From Nitriliruptoraceae bacterium (GTDB lineage: Bacteria; Actinomycetota; Nitriliruptoria; Nitriliruptorales; Nitriliruptoraceae), in the NCBI GenBank assembly GCA_007121975.1, contig SKJO01000007.1:1-40672 (forward strand): DNA of 40,672 bases, in the 5' to 3' direction. Positions 33,820-40,672 of this stretch are shown one piece after another. A program made the position numbers and the translations under genes. A model generated the notes under the pieces. The model did not search any database and was not told the origin of the DNA. It saw only the letters and a list, made by a program, of their open reading frames with translations. Numbering within the stretch: the stretch's first letter is position 1; each line of letters opens with the position of its first letter.

Positions 33820-34177
33820 GCGTGGTCACCGAGGCCACGGTCAGATCCTCGAGCGGACCGATGCGATGGGTCAGAAGGGTCGGGGCCTGCCGCTGCAGGG
33901 TGATCACCAGATCGTCTCCCTCGTCCTCGAGCGCAACCACCTCGGCGTCATGCAGGTCGGCCACGGCGACGGCGGCCTCGGTCGCCGCCTCCACCGACTG
34001 ATCGGAACGGTAGGCGTCGCGCGCGGCGCGCGCGACCTCGCGGGCGTTGTCGTCGAGCGCGACGGTGGTCACCCCGATGGAGATGACCTCGTAGGCGATG
34101 AAGGCGAGCACGGCCACGGTGAGCAGCATCTTGAACAGCCACCCGGTGATGATCTCGCCACGTTCGGGGTGGTGCAT
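33800..34177 (-). CDS. short TadE-like single-span membrane protein
   Basis: A 125-residue protein. It begins MHHPERGEIITGWLFK, has one membrane span at about 14-36, then VALDDNAREVARAARDAY, which resembles the segment after the span in TadE/TadG-like pilus assembly proteins, and a beta-rich end. The ATG at 34177 has AAGGAGG 7 bases upstream. It lies between the DUF6049 gene and the kinase gene, where mycobacteria carry the MurJ part of the fused protein. The TadE assignment is tentative; the role is unknown. Confidence 0.65.
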   Translation of the reverse strand: MHHPERGEIITGWLFKMLLTVAVLAFIAYEVISIGVTTVALDDNAREVARAARDAYRSDQSVEAATEAAVAVADLHDAEVVALEDEGDDLVITLQRQAPTLLTHRIGPLEDLTVASVTTRVAWQS

Positions 34178-34248
34178 GTCCCCGCCTCCTTGCGCGCCCT
34201 GCGCGTCACGTTCCGCCACACGGTACGCCCTCGCGGCGTCACCTGGCG

Positions 34249-36411
34249 TCAGACGACCTCGAGCCGTGGACGGCGCCGCTGCCGGCGACCGCGCACCGAC
34301 CCGGCCAGCAGCAGGGCGGCCACCACCCCGGCCGTCAGCATCAGCGCCACCCCGGACACGGCGGTGGAGCGCACCGAGATCGTGGCGCGGTCGAGTTCCT
34401 GGCCGCCGGCGATGACCCGCACGGTGACCGGCACGGTCCCGGTCGAGCGCGCCTGGGTCGCGAACGACAGCGTCCGTGTCGCCCCTTCCTCGAGCACGAA
34501 GGGTTCGGATCGTCGCCCGTCGGGCCAGACCAGCCGGCCGGGCGAGGTCACCTCGACCTCCACGGTCAGCGGGCCGCCCCGGGTCCGCTGGACGGTCACC
34601 GGAACCTCGCCGCTGTCGGCGGTGAGCGTCACCTGCGCCCCGCCGATCACCTCGACCTCGCCCAAGCGTCGGTCGAGGTCCTGGGCGACGTCGCGCACGA
34701 GCGCCTCGGCCTCACCGCCGGGCATGCCCGTGAACTCCTCCGAGGTCGAGCGCAGCAGTTGATCGCGCAGGACCCCGACCGGACGCTGGTCGTCGGAAGG
34801 TTGGTCGGGAGGCAGGTCGGAGGGTCGGGAAGCGCGGTAGGCCTCGAGGTCGCGCAGTGCGTCGGCGAGCGCGTCGAGCACCTCGGGGGCGCGCGGGGGT
34901 CGGTCGGGGTCCTCGGCGAAGCTCACCGTGGTGCCGCGGTCGCGCGCCCGGGTGGCCAGGGTGGCCGGGTCGACCAGCTCGAGCCAGGGCAGCTCGGGGA
35001 CCTCGGCGATCAGCGCGGTGGCCAGGTCCGGCCCGGGGTCGAACGACGCCGGGGGCAGGATCAGCAGCGCCCGCGCCGGATCGTCCGGGTTCTCCAGCGC
35101 GCACAGCGCGGTGTGGGCGATGACCTGCTGGACGTCGAGCACGGCACCTGCCGGTGTCCGCGTGCTCAGCGCCGCGGTCAGCACCGGGTCGCCGACCAGC
35201 CCCGTCAGCAAACGGCCGGTGGCGCTGCGCACCGGGCGCACCGTTTCATGCTGGGCGGCGTCATCGACCACGTCGGCGGGCAGCAGCAGCACGTCGCCCG
35301 GCAGCACCTCGACGGCGGCGGGGTCGATCCGTGCACCCACGAGGTGTGCGGCGCCGTCGACGCGCCGGTCGAGCAGCGTGGGAGCGCGGCGACGTGCGTC
35401 GGTGGCCGCCTCGCCCGCCAGGTCCCGCAGGATCGGCTCGCCGCCGGTCAGCGCGACCAGGTCGGCGTGGGCGTAGGCGCCCACGACCGGCGCGAAGGGC
35501 AGGGTGGCGGTCACGGCCCGGATGCGCTGGAGCAGGTCGTTGGAGGCGCGCGCCTCGCGGTCCTCGGGCTCCACGACGTGGCGTTCGAGGCTCCCGTCCG
35601 GCTGGCGTCCCAGCACCACGAAGCCATCGGCACGGTCGAGCAGGTCCTCGACCACGTGCACGGCCGGCGCCAGCACCACGGGGGACTCGGGGCGCGCCTC
35701 GAGGGCACGCAGCAGCACGTCGAGTCGTCCACCCGGACGCGTGGACCGGTCCACCTCGAGCGGGTAGGCCCCGTCGACCGTGCGCCAGAGCGCGTCGTCC
35801 AGTGGCCAGACCAGGGTCGTGGGCAGCGGGTCCGTGGGCCGCTGCGCGACGTGGACCACGGCGGTGACCACCTCGTCGAGGATGCGGGCGCCGCGCAGCA
35901 CCGCGATTCTCACCGGGTGCACGCTGGTGGTCCCGGGCCAGGCGACCTCGGCCGGGCCGAAGGATGCGGCCACACCGCCGAGGTCGCCGGGCGGCAGCAG
36001 TCCCCCGTCGCGCAGGTCGTGGCCCTGCACGGCCAGCGGCGCAGAGGTGAGCGGGCCCTGCAGCGCCCGTTCGAGCTCGCCCCGGTCGGCGACGGCGGGG
36101 TGGACCTCCACGACCACGCGCAGTTGGCCGATCTGGCGCTGACCGGTGTTCTCGACCAGCACCCGCACGCCGAGGTCGAGGTCGCGTTGCGCGGCCGCGG
36201 GGTGGCTGCCCGGTCCGATCACCCCGGTGAGGTCGGACACGATCAGCGCCGCCTGCTCGGCGGTGTCGGACCCCACGGTGTCGGACCCCACGGTGTCGTC
36301 GGACCGGGCCGGAGCAGCGGCGCCCCCCGAGAGCACGCTGAGGGCCGCGACCGCCACGAGCACGAGCGCGACGGCGCGGGCGGTCCGCCTCGTGCGCCCC
36401 GTCCGGCTCAC
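34249..36411 (-). CDS. DUF6049-type exported membrane protein
   Basis: A 720-residue protein. It has a signal peptide (about 1-34), a large extracytoplasmic region rich in beta strands, and a single C-terminal membrane span (about 686-706) followed by a very basic cytoplasmic tail (GRRQRRRPRLEVV). Position (after NUDIX, before the kinase) and length match Rv3909 of M. tuberculosis and the DUF6049 family. The GTG at 36411 overlaps the NUDIX stop by 4 bases (GTGA). A 15-bp repeat near 36264-36300 encodes VGSDT twice just after the signal peptide. Function not established; envelope-related by neighbours. Confidence 0.85.
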   Translation of the reverse strand: MSRTGRTRRTARAVALVLVAVAALSVLSGGAAAPARSDDTVGSDTVGSDTAEQAALIVSDLTGVIGPGSHPAAAQRDLDLGVRVLVENTGQRQIGQLRVVVEVHPAVADRGELERALQGPLTSAPLAVQGHDLRDGGLLPPGDLGGVAASFGPAEVAWPGTTSVHPVRIAVLRGARILDEVVTAVVHVAQRPTDPLPTTLVWPLDDALWRTVDGAYPLEVDRSTRPGGRLDVLLRALEARPESPVVLAPAVHVVEDLLDRADGFVVLGRQPDGSLERHVVEPEDREARASNDLLQRIRAVTATLPFAPVVGAYAHADLVALTGGEPILRDLAGEAATDARRRAPTLLDRRVDGAAHLVGARIDPAAVEVLPGDVLLLPADVVDDAAQHETVRPVRSATGRLLTGLVGDPVLTAALSTRTPAGAVLDVQQVIAHTALCALENPDDPARALLILPPASFDPGPDLATALIAEVPELPWLELVDPATLATRARDRGTTVSFAEDPDRPPRAPEVLDALADALRDLEAYRASRPSDLPPDQPSDDQRPVGVLRDQLLRSTSEEFTGMPGGEAEALVRDVAQDLDRRLGEVEVIGGAQVTLTADSGEVPVTVQRTRGGPLTVEVEVTSPGRLVWPDGRRSEPFVLEEGATRTLSFATQARSTGTVPVTVRVIAGGQELDRATISVRSTAVSGVALMLTAGVVAALLLAGSVRGRRQRRRPRLEVV

Positions 36412-36878
36412 CGCTCGGTGCGCACGTCCACGGGCGTCGCCGCCCGCCGTGTGGCGAGCTCCACCAGCCGGCGCTCGTTGCGGTGCGCGAGGCGGACCAG
36501 CGCGATGTCTGAGGGGACCCATTCGACCTGCTCCGCCTCGTCGTCGTGCTCTCCGGCCGGTTGCCCGTCCCACCACATCAGGTAGTAGTGCACGTACTTG
36601 TGGTACCGGACGCGATCGGGCCGCCAGACGAACCAGTAGTCGATGGTGCCGAGCAGTTGGCCGATCACCGCGCCATGCCCGGTCTCCTCGCGCACCTCGC
36701 GCAGGGCAGCCTGCTGCTCGGTCTCGCCGGGCTCGATGCCGCCCTTGGGCAGCGTCCACTGCGGCTTGCCGGCAGCGTTGCGACGGGCGATCAGCAGCAC
36801 CCAGCGGCGACCGTCGCCTCGGTCGTCGCAGACCACGCCACCGGCGGAGGTGGCCCGTCGCGTCGGGTACCTGGGCAT
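36408..36878 (-). CDS. NUDIX hydrolase (MutT4-like)
   Basis: A 156-residue NUDIX enzyme. The box GGIEPGETEQQAALREVREETG at 46-67 is complete, with the metal-binding REVREE glutamates. Hydrophobic YYLMWWDGQPAG and EVEWVP-like EQVEWVPS segments follow, as in dinucleoside or nucleotide pyrophosphatases. The substrate (damaged dNTP, ApnA or other) cannot be told. It equals Rv3908 (mutT4) by place. The ATG at 36878 is chosen; it has no strong Shine-Dalgarno, so transcription may start close by. It heads the NUDIX-DUF6049-TadE-like-kinase-sigma-anti-sigma run. Confidence 0.9.
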   Translation of the reverse strand: MPRYPTRRATSAGGVVCDDRGDGRRWVLLIARRNAAGKPQWTLPKGGIEPGETEQQAALREVREETGHGAVIGQLLGTIDYWFVWRPDRVRYHKYVHYYLMWWDGQPAGEHDDEAEQVEWVPSDIALVRLAHRNERRLVELATRRAATPVDVRTER

Positions 36879-36943
36879 GGTGGCAGGGTAGCGTCCGGGC
36901 CCCGGTCCGCCCCTGTCGCCGGGCCGACACCGAGGAGCCGTCC

Positions 36944-37408
36944 ATGCGGGCACTGGTGCAGCGTGCCGCCAGCGGTTGGGTGCGGGTCGAGCAGCCCGGA
37001 CCCGACGGGCAGCGCACGTGGGTCGAGACCGGCCGGATCGGTCCGGGCCTGGTCGTGTTGCTCGGGGTGACCCACGACGACGAGGCGACGTGCGCTGAGC
37101 GCATGGCGCACAAGCTGTGGCACCTGCGCGTGTTCGCCGACGAGAACGGCGCGATGAACCGTAGCTGTGCCGAGGTCGGCGGTGAGCTGCTGGTGGTGAG
37201 TCAGTTCACCCTCTACGGCGACACCCGCAAGGGCCGGCGGCCCTCGTACGTCGCCGCGGCCCGGCCCGAGCAGGCCGAGCCGATCGTCGACGCGGTGGTC
37301 GACCACCTGCGTGCGCTGGGTGCGCTGGTGGCAACCGGTCGGTTCGGTGCGATGATGCAGGTCGGGCTCGTCAACGATGGTCCGGTTACGCTGTGGGTGG
37401 AGCTGTGA
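36944..37408 (+). CDS. dtd: D-aminoacyl-tRNA deacylase
   Basis: A 154-residue enzyme that removes D-amino acids, and glycine from tRNA-Ala, from mischarged tRNAs. Both active-site motifs are seen: SQFTLYGD at 86-93 and NDGPVT at 144-149 (the cross-subunit Gly-cis-Pro). The start MRALVQRAASGWVRV matches the family, and GAGGAG lies 6 bases before the ATG. It is divergent from the NUDIX gene (65 bp apart). Its presence close to a Ddl-type ligase may reflect a sizeable free D-Ala pool, but this is only suggestive. Confidence 0.95.
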   Translation: MRALVQRAASGWVRVEQPGPDGQRTWVETGRIGPGLVVLLGVTHDDEATCAERMAHKLWHLRVFADENGAMNRSCAEVGGELLVVSQFTLYGDTRKGRRPSYVAAARPEQAEPIVDAVVDHLRALGALVATGRFGAMMQVGLVNDGPVTLWVEL

Positions 37409-37457
37409 CCGAGGCACGCAGCTGGGGTACCGCCGGTCCGGGCACAGGAGGTTCACG

Positions 37458-38540
37458 GTGGACAGCGTCGATCGCTACCTGCAACTGCTGGTCGAGTCGG
37501 GCGGCTCGGACCTGCACCTGAAGGCCGGGGGTCCGGCCTACGTGCGGGTCGACGGTGACCTCAAGCCGGTCACCCACCTGCCGCCGCTGTCCCCGTCGGA
37601 CACCGAGTCGTTCGCCTACGCCATGATGGACACCCGCGCGGTCGCCCGTTTCGAGGAGTCCCGGGAGGCCGACTTCGCCTACTCGCTGGCCGGCGTCGGG
37701 CGCTTCCGCGTCAACGCCTTCCGGCAGCGGGGCACCGTCGGGGTCGTGTGCCGGCGCGTGCTGCCGAGCTCGCAGACCTTCGAGGAGCTCGGGCTGCCGC
37801 CCTCGGTGCGCACCCTGGCCGAGGAGCACCGCGGGCTGGTGCTGGTCACCGGCCCGACGGGTTCGGGCAAGACGACCACCACCGCGGCCATGCTCAACCA
37901 CATCAACCGCACCCGGCGCTGCCACATCGTCACGATCGAGGACCCGATCGAGGTCATGCACCGCGACGACAACGCGATCATCGACCAGCGCGAGATCGGG
38001 GTCGACACCGACGACTTCGCGACCGCGCTCAAGGCGGTCTCCCGGCAGGATCCCGACGTGATCTTCATCGGGGAGATGCGTGACCTCGAGACCGTCTCTG
38101 CGGCGCTGCAGGCGGCCGAGACCGGTCACATGGTCATCTCCACGCTGCACACCACCGACGCGCGCGAGACCATCAACCGAGTGGTGGACCTCTACCCCAA
38201 GGAGCAGCAGGCACAGGCCCGGCTGTCGCTCGCGAACTCGCTGAAGGGGATCGTCTGCCAGCGGCTCGCCCCGCGGTCCACCGGTGACGGTCGGGTCGCG
38301 GTCGTCGAGGTGATGGTCATGACCACGAGGTTCTACGAGTTCCTCACCGACCCCGCCCAGCTCGTCCACATCGAGGATGCGATCGCCGAGGGCTCCTACT
38401 ACGGCATGCAGACCTTCGACCAGCACCTGCTGCAGCTGTACGCCGACGGCATCGTGTCGCTGCGCGATGCCCTGTCGACCGCGACCAACCCCCACGACTT
38501 CCGGGTCGCGCTGCGCAGTGCCGGACTGGCCACGGCCTGA
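37458..38540 (+). CDS. pilT: type IV pilus retraction ATPase PilT
   Basis: A 360-residue secretion ATPase. The N-terminal domain begins with SDLHLKAGGPAYVRVDG. Walker A GPTGSGKTT is at 132-140, the Asp box is IVTIEDPIEV, Walker B is DPDVIFIGEMRD, and the His box is VISTLHT. The AIRNLIRE retraction motif of classical PilT is not seen; the C-terminus reads LQLYADGIVSLRDAL, which is the usual place. The GTG at 37458 has AGGAGG 6 bases upstream. No other pilus gene is in the window apart from the tentative TadE-like protein. Confidence 0.93.
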   Translation: MDSVDRYLQLLVESGGSDLHLKAGGPAYVRVDGDLKPVTHLPPLSPSDTESFAYAMMDTRAVARFEESREADFAYSLAGVGRFRVNAFRQRGTVGVVCRRVLPSSQTFEELGLPPSVRTLAEEHRGLVLVTGPTGSGKTTTTAAMLNHINRTRRCHIVTIEDPIEVMHRDDNAIIDQREIGVDTDDFATALKAVSRQDPDVIFIGEMRDLETVSAALQAAETGHMVISTLHTTDARETINRVVDLYPKEQQAQARLSLANSLKGIVCQRLAPRSTGDGRVAVVEVMVMTTRFYEFLTDPAQLVHIEDAIAEGSYYGMQTFDQHLLQLYADGIVSLRDALSTATNPHDFRVALRSAGLATA

Positions 38541-38543
38541 GCC

Positions 38544-40103
38544 TCAGCCCTCGTCGGCCGTCGCCGGTGGCCCCCCCATCACCAGCACCTGGGGGCGAAC
38601 CTCGGGCGCGACCGGTTCGGCGGCGTGCTCGGTGAGCCGGTCCAGCAGCCAGTGGCCCCGCTCGGTGCCGGTGTCGGCGATCACGACGTCGCCGCCGGGC
38701 CCGGCCACGTGCGCGACCACGATGATCAGCCCGAGCCGGCGCTGCAGCGGGTTGGCGCGGGTCGAGGCCGCCTGGACCTTGACCACCGGCGCCAGCGAGG
38801 TCACCACCGACAGCGCGCCGGTGCGGGCCGCGACCACCCGCGCGGTGAGTCCGTGCCCGAGCTGCCGGTACTCGACCACGGCCAGCACCGCGAACAGCGG
38901 CAGCAGCGCACCGGCCAGCCACGGCACCACGTCGGGCACCCCGAACGGCGCGTAGCGCCACGCGATGATCGCGCTCGCGCCGATCAGCACGGCCTGGCGC
39001 AGCCACCGGAACATCGTGCGGCGCAGCGCGGCGGGTGGATGGGCCGTCAGGGCAGGGATGCCGGCCACGCCCGGCAGCACCTCGGCGAGCAGGTCGTCGA
39101 TGGCGCGCTCGGGTAGCAGCGGCACGGTGACCCGCCGGTCGGCGTCACCCGAGCCGCCGGCCGAGTGGATCCGGACCGCGGCGAAGCCCAGCAGCCGCCG
39201 CAACCAGTTGCGGTGCACCTCGACCTTCTGGACCCGGCGGAGCGGGACCACCGAGCTGCGCGTGGAGAGCAGCCCGCGGGTCACGCTCAGGTCGTCGCCG
39301 ACGCGCTCGATGCGGAAACCTGCGTCGCGCAGCACCCCGACCACCACCGCGGTGGCCACCGAGGCCACCAGCGTGGCGGCGACACCGAGCAGCGCCAGCC
39401 GCCACCCGAACCCGTCGAGGGCACCGCGGCCGAGCAGGAGCCCTTCGACGAGGTCCTCGGCGCGCTCCGCGGCCCAGTCGCTGAAGGCATCGCCGACGAA
39501 CTGGAAGGCCACGCCCACGATGGCCGGGAACACCAGCAGCCGGGCGCCGGTCACCGAGGCCAGCACCACGTGCCGCAGCGGCACCCGCAGCACGGACTCG
39601 GCGGGGGGAGGGGACAGGGCGTGCTCGCCCTCACCCTCGCTCGCGGCGTCGCCCGCCGCGGCCTTGCTCCGCCGCAGCTCGTCGCGCAGGGCCTCGGCGT
39701 CGGCCAGCGGGATGACCCGCAGCTCCACCTCGACCTCCGAGGAGCTGCCGGCGGTCTCGACGCGCAGCGCGGCCAGCCCGAACAGTCGGGCCACCGCGCC
39801 GCGGTCGATCTCCACCTGCTGGATCCGGGCCACGTCCAGCGCGCGGTGGCTGCGGCTGAGCACGCCCTCCTCGACCCGCAGCACCTCGCCGTCGAACCCG
39901 AAGCTGAAGCGCTGCCAGGCCAGCGTGCGGCCGATCAGCGCCACCACACCGAAGACCGCGAGGATCACCAGGATCACGCGGCCCCCCGCGGCGAACCCGG
40001 CGACCAGCGGGAAGATCAGGGCCTGGATGGTCTGCCTGAGGTCGATGCCGAGCAGGATCGAGGCCGGGTGCAGCCGGCGGTCGGCCAGCCCGTCAGACGG
40101 CAT
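38544..40103 (-). CDS. YdbT-like membrane protein with three bacterial PH domains
   Basis: A 519-residue protein with paired membrane spans before each of three bPH_2 domains. Each domain has a version of the IQQVEI motif: DVARIQQVEIDRG (first), LRRVQKVEVHRN (second), and VVKVQAASTRANPLQRRLGL (third). The layout equals YdbT of Bacillus, encoded with YdbS as here. These proteins are linked to antimicrobial-peptide tolerance in Bacillus; mechanism unclear. The ATG at 40103 overlaps the ydbS-like stop by 11 bases and has GGGGGAG 7 bases upstream. It ends 3 bases from pilT, tail to tail. Confidence 0.88.
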   Translation of the reverse strand: MPSDGLADRRLHPASILLGIDLRQTIQALIFPLVAGFAAGGRVILVILAVFGVVALIGRTLAWQRFSFGFDGEVLRVEEGVLSRSHRALDVARIQQVEIDRGAVARLFGLAALRVETAGSSSEVEVELRVIPLADAEALRDELRRSKAAAGDAASEGEGEHALSPPPAESVLRVPLRHVVLASVTGARLLVFPAIVGVAFQFVGDAFSDWAAERAEDLVEGLLLGRGALDGFGWRLALLGVAATLVASVATAVVVGVLRDAGFRIERVGDDLSVTRGLLSTRSSVVPLRRVQKVEVHRNWLRRLLGFAAVRIHSAGGSGDADRRVTVPLLPERAIDDLLAEVLPGVAGIPALTAHPPAALRRTMFRWLRQAVLIGASAIIAWRYAPFGVPDVVPWLAGALLPLFAVLAVVEYRQLGHGLTARVVAARTGALSVVTSLAPVVKVQAASTRANPLQRRLGLIIVVAHVAGPGGDVVIADTGTERGHWLLDRLTEHAAEPVAPEVRPQVLVMGGPPATADEG

Positions 40104-40672
40104 CGCTGAGCTCCCCCGGGTGGGCGGCCACGGCCTGGGCGGCCCGCCACAGCAGCTCGGCCCGGACGCTTGGTGCATCGGCGTTGGCGATGCCCGGCAG
40201 CCCGACGGTGCCGGTGGCCGAGGCGGTGGTGACCTGCAGGGTGGCCAGTCCCAGCAGCCGGTCGATGGGTCCCTGCACGACGTCGATCTGCTGGATGCGG
40301 AAGTAGGGCACGGCCGAACGCTGGCGGACCAGCACGCCGCGTTCGAGCAGCAGGGCGAGGTCGCTGAGCCACCAGCGCCAGCGCCGGAACCGTGCGCCCG
40401 GATACCACACCAGCAGGGTGACGAGCAGGGCGACGCTCAGCGCCACCACCACCCACCCCGCGCGGCCGAGCAGCAGCACCGCGGTGACCGATGCACCCGC
40501 GAGCAGCGGCACCTGCCACAGCGCCCCGAACACCCGCCAGACCTGCACGATGCCGGGGTCCAGGCCCCGCTCCCGGTCGTCGAGGCCGGGCGGTGGCGCG
40601 CTCGGCGTGGCTGCCGGCGCGCTCGGCGGCGGTGGCGGTGGCGCCGGGGGTGGTGGGGGTGGCAGGTCGGGC
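40093..40672 (-). CDS. YdbS-like bPH_2 membrane protein with proline-rich N-terminus (5' end beyond window)
   Basis: The visible 192 codons end in a bPH_2 domain. Two spans (about 51-66 and 72-88 of the visible part) are followed by FRRWRWWLSDLALLLERGVL, VPYFRIQQIDVVQGPIDRLLGLATLQV, and an acidic/alanine-rich end. A GTG at 40548 could start it, but the frame stays open to the window edge. The extra 41 codons form a Pro-rich stretch (six or more prolines in a row twice) that joins LDDRERGLDPGIVQVWR, the usual family beginning. The true start therefore probably lies outside. Confidence 0.82.
   Translation of the reverse strand, partial: PDLPPPPPPAPPPPPPSAPAATPSAPPPGLDDRERGLDPGIVQVWRVFGALWQVPLLAGASVTAVLLLGRAGWVVVALSVALLVTLLVWYPGARFRRWRWWLSDLALLLERGVLVRQRSAVPYFRIQQIDVVQGPIDRLLGLATLQVTTASATGTVGLPGIANADAPSVRAELLWRAAQAVAAHPGELSDAV

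Overview
The window is the replication-origin region of a high-GC bacterial chromosome, almost certainly an actinomycetote. The leftward order dnaA-dnaN-recF-dciA(DUF721)-gyrB-gyrA-DUF3566 gene-tRNA-Ile is the order known from Mycobacterium and relatives. So is the rightward order rpmH-rnpA-yidD-yidC-jag-rsmG-parA-parB, followed further right by cwlM, trxA, trxB, anti-sigma, sigma, a protein kinase, a DUF6049 gene and a NUDIX gene. The insertions, plus a PilT ATPase, suggest a deep-branching lineage (Nitriliruptoria/Egibacteria/Euzebya-like is a guess) rather than a typical mycobacterium or streptomycete.

Left arm (1-15638, every gene on the minus strand, so transcribed away from the origin): dnaA (GTG start 15638), a 379-bp DnaA-box-rich gap, dnaN, recF, dciA, an inserted dsbB plus membrane-anchored redoxin pair, gyrB, two small membrane-protein genes, gyrA, a septum-formation-type lipoprotein, a DUF3566 membrane protein, tRNA-Ile(GAT), and an ABC system of two FtsX/MacB-type permeases and an ATPase cut by the window edge. 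oriC is probably the dnaN-dnaA gap, helped by a second DnaA-box group in front of dnaA.

Right arm, first part (16095-21481, plus strand): rpmH, rnpA, yidD, yidC and jag (protein synthesis, RNA processing and membrane insertion) end at a good rho-independent terminator. A parS-like palindrome then precedes rsmG, a second near-consensus parS lies inside rsmG, and parA and parB follow. Origin firing, origin segregation and gyrase therefore sit within about 17 kb.

Right arm, second part (21489-40672, mixed strands): a tight minus-strand operon (PLP aminotransferase, Ddl-type ligase, degenerate HAD hydrolase, rpiA); a plus-strand set (60-aa membrane protein, GNAT, MFS exporter); a minus-strand trxB-trxA-cwlM operon; a zinc-finger membrane protein; then a minus-strand envelope-regulation block (NUDIX, DUF6049, a short TadE-like membrane protein, Ser/Thr kinase with extracellular domain, ECF sigma, anti-sigma). 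The window ends with dtd, pilT and a pair of bacterial PH-domain membrane proteins (YdbT/YdbS-like), the last cut by the window edge.

The most interesting material is this envelope block. The CwlM homologue has lost both zinc-ligand histidines (Arg in both places). The kinase keeps every catalytic residue, and no MurJ flippase is fused or adjacent where mycobacteria have one; a short TadE-like gene occupies that place. No mobile element, CRISPR array, riboswitch or rRNA was seen. Convergent gene pairs are extremely tight (3-7 bp gaps, or an 89-bp overlap).
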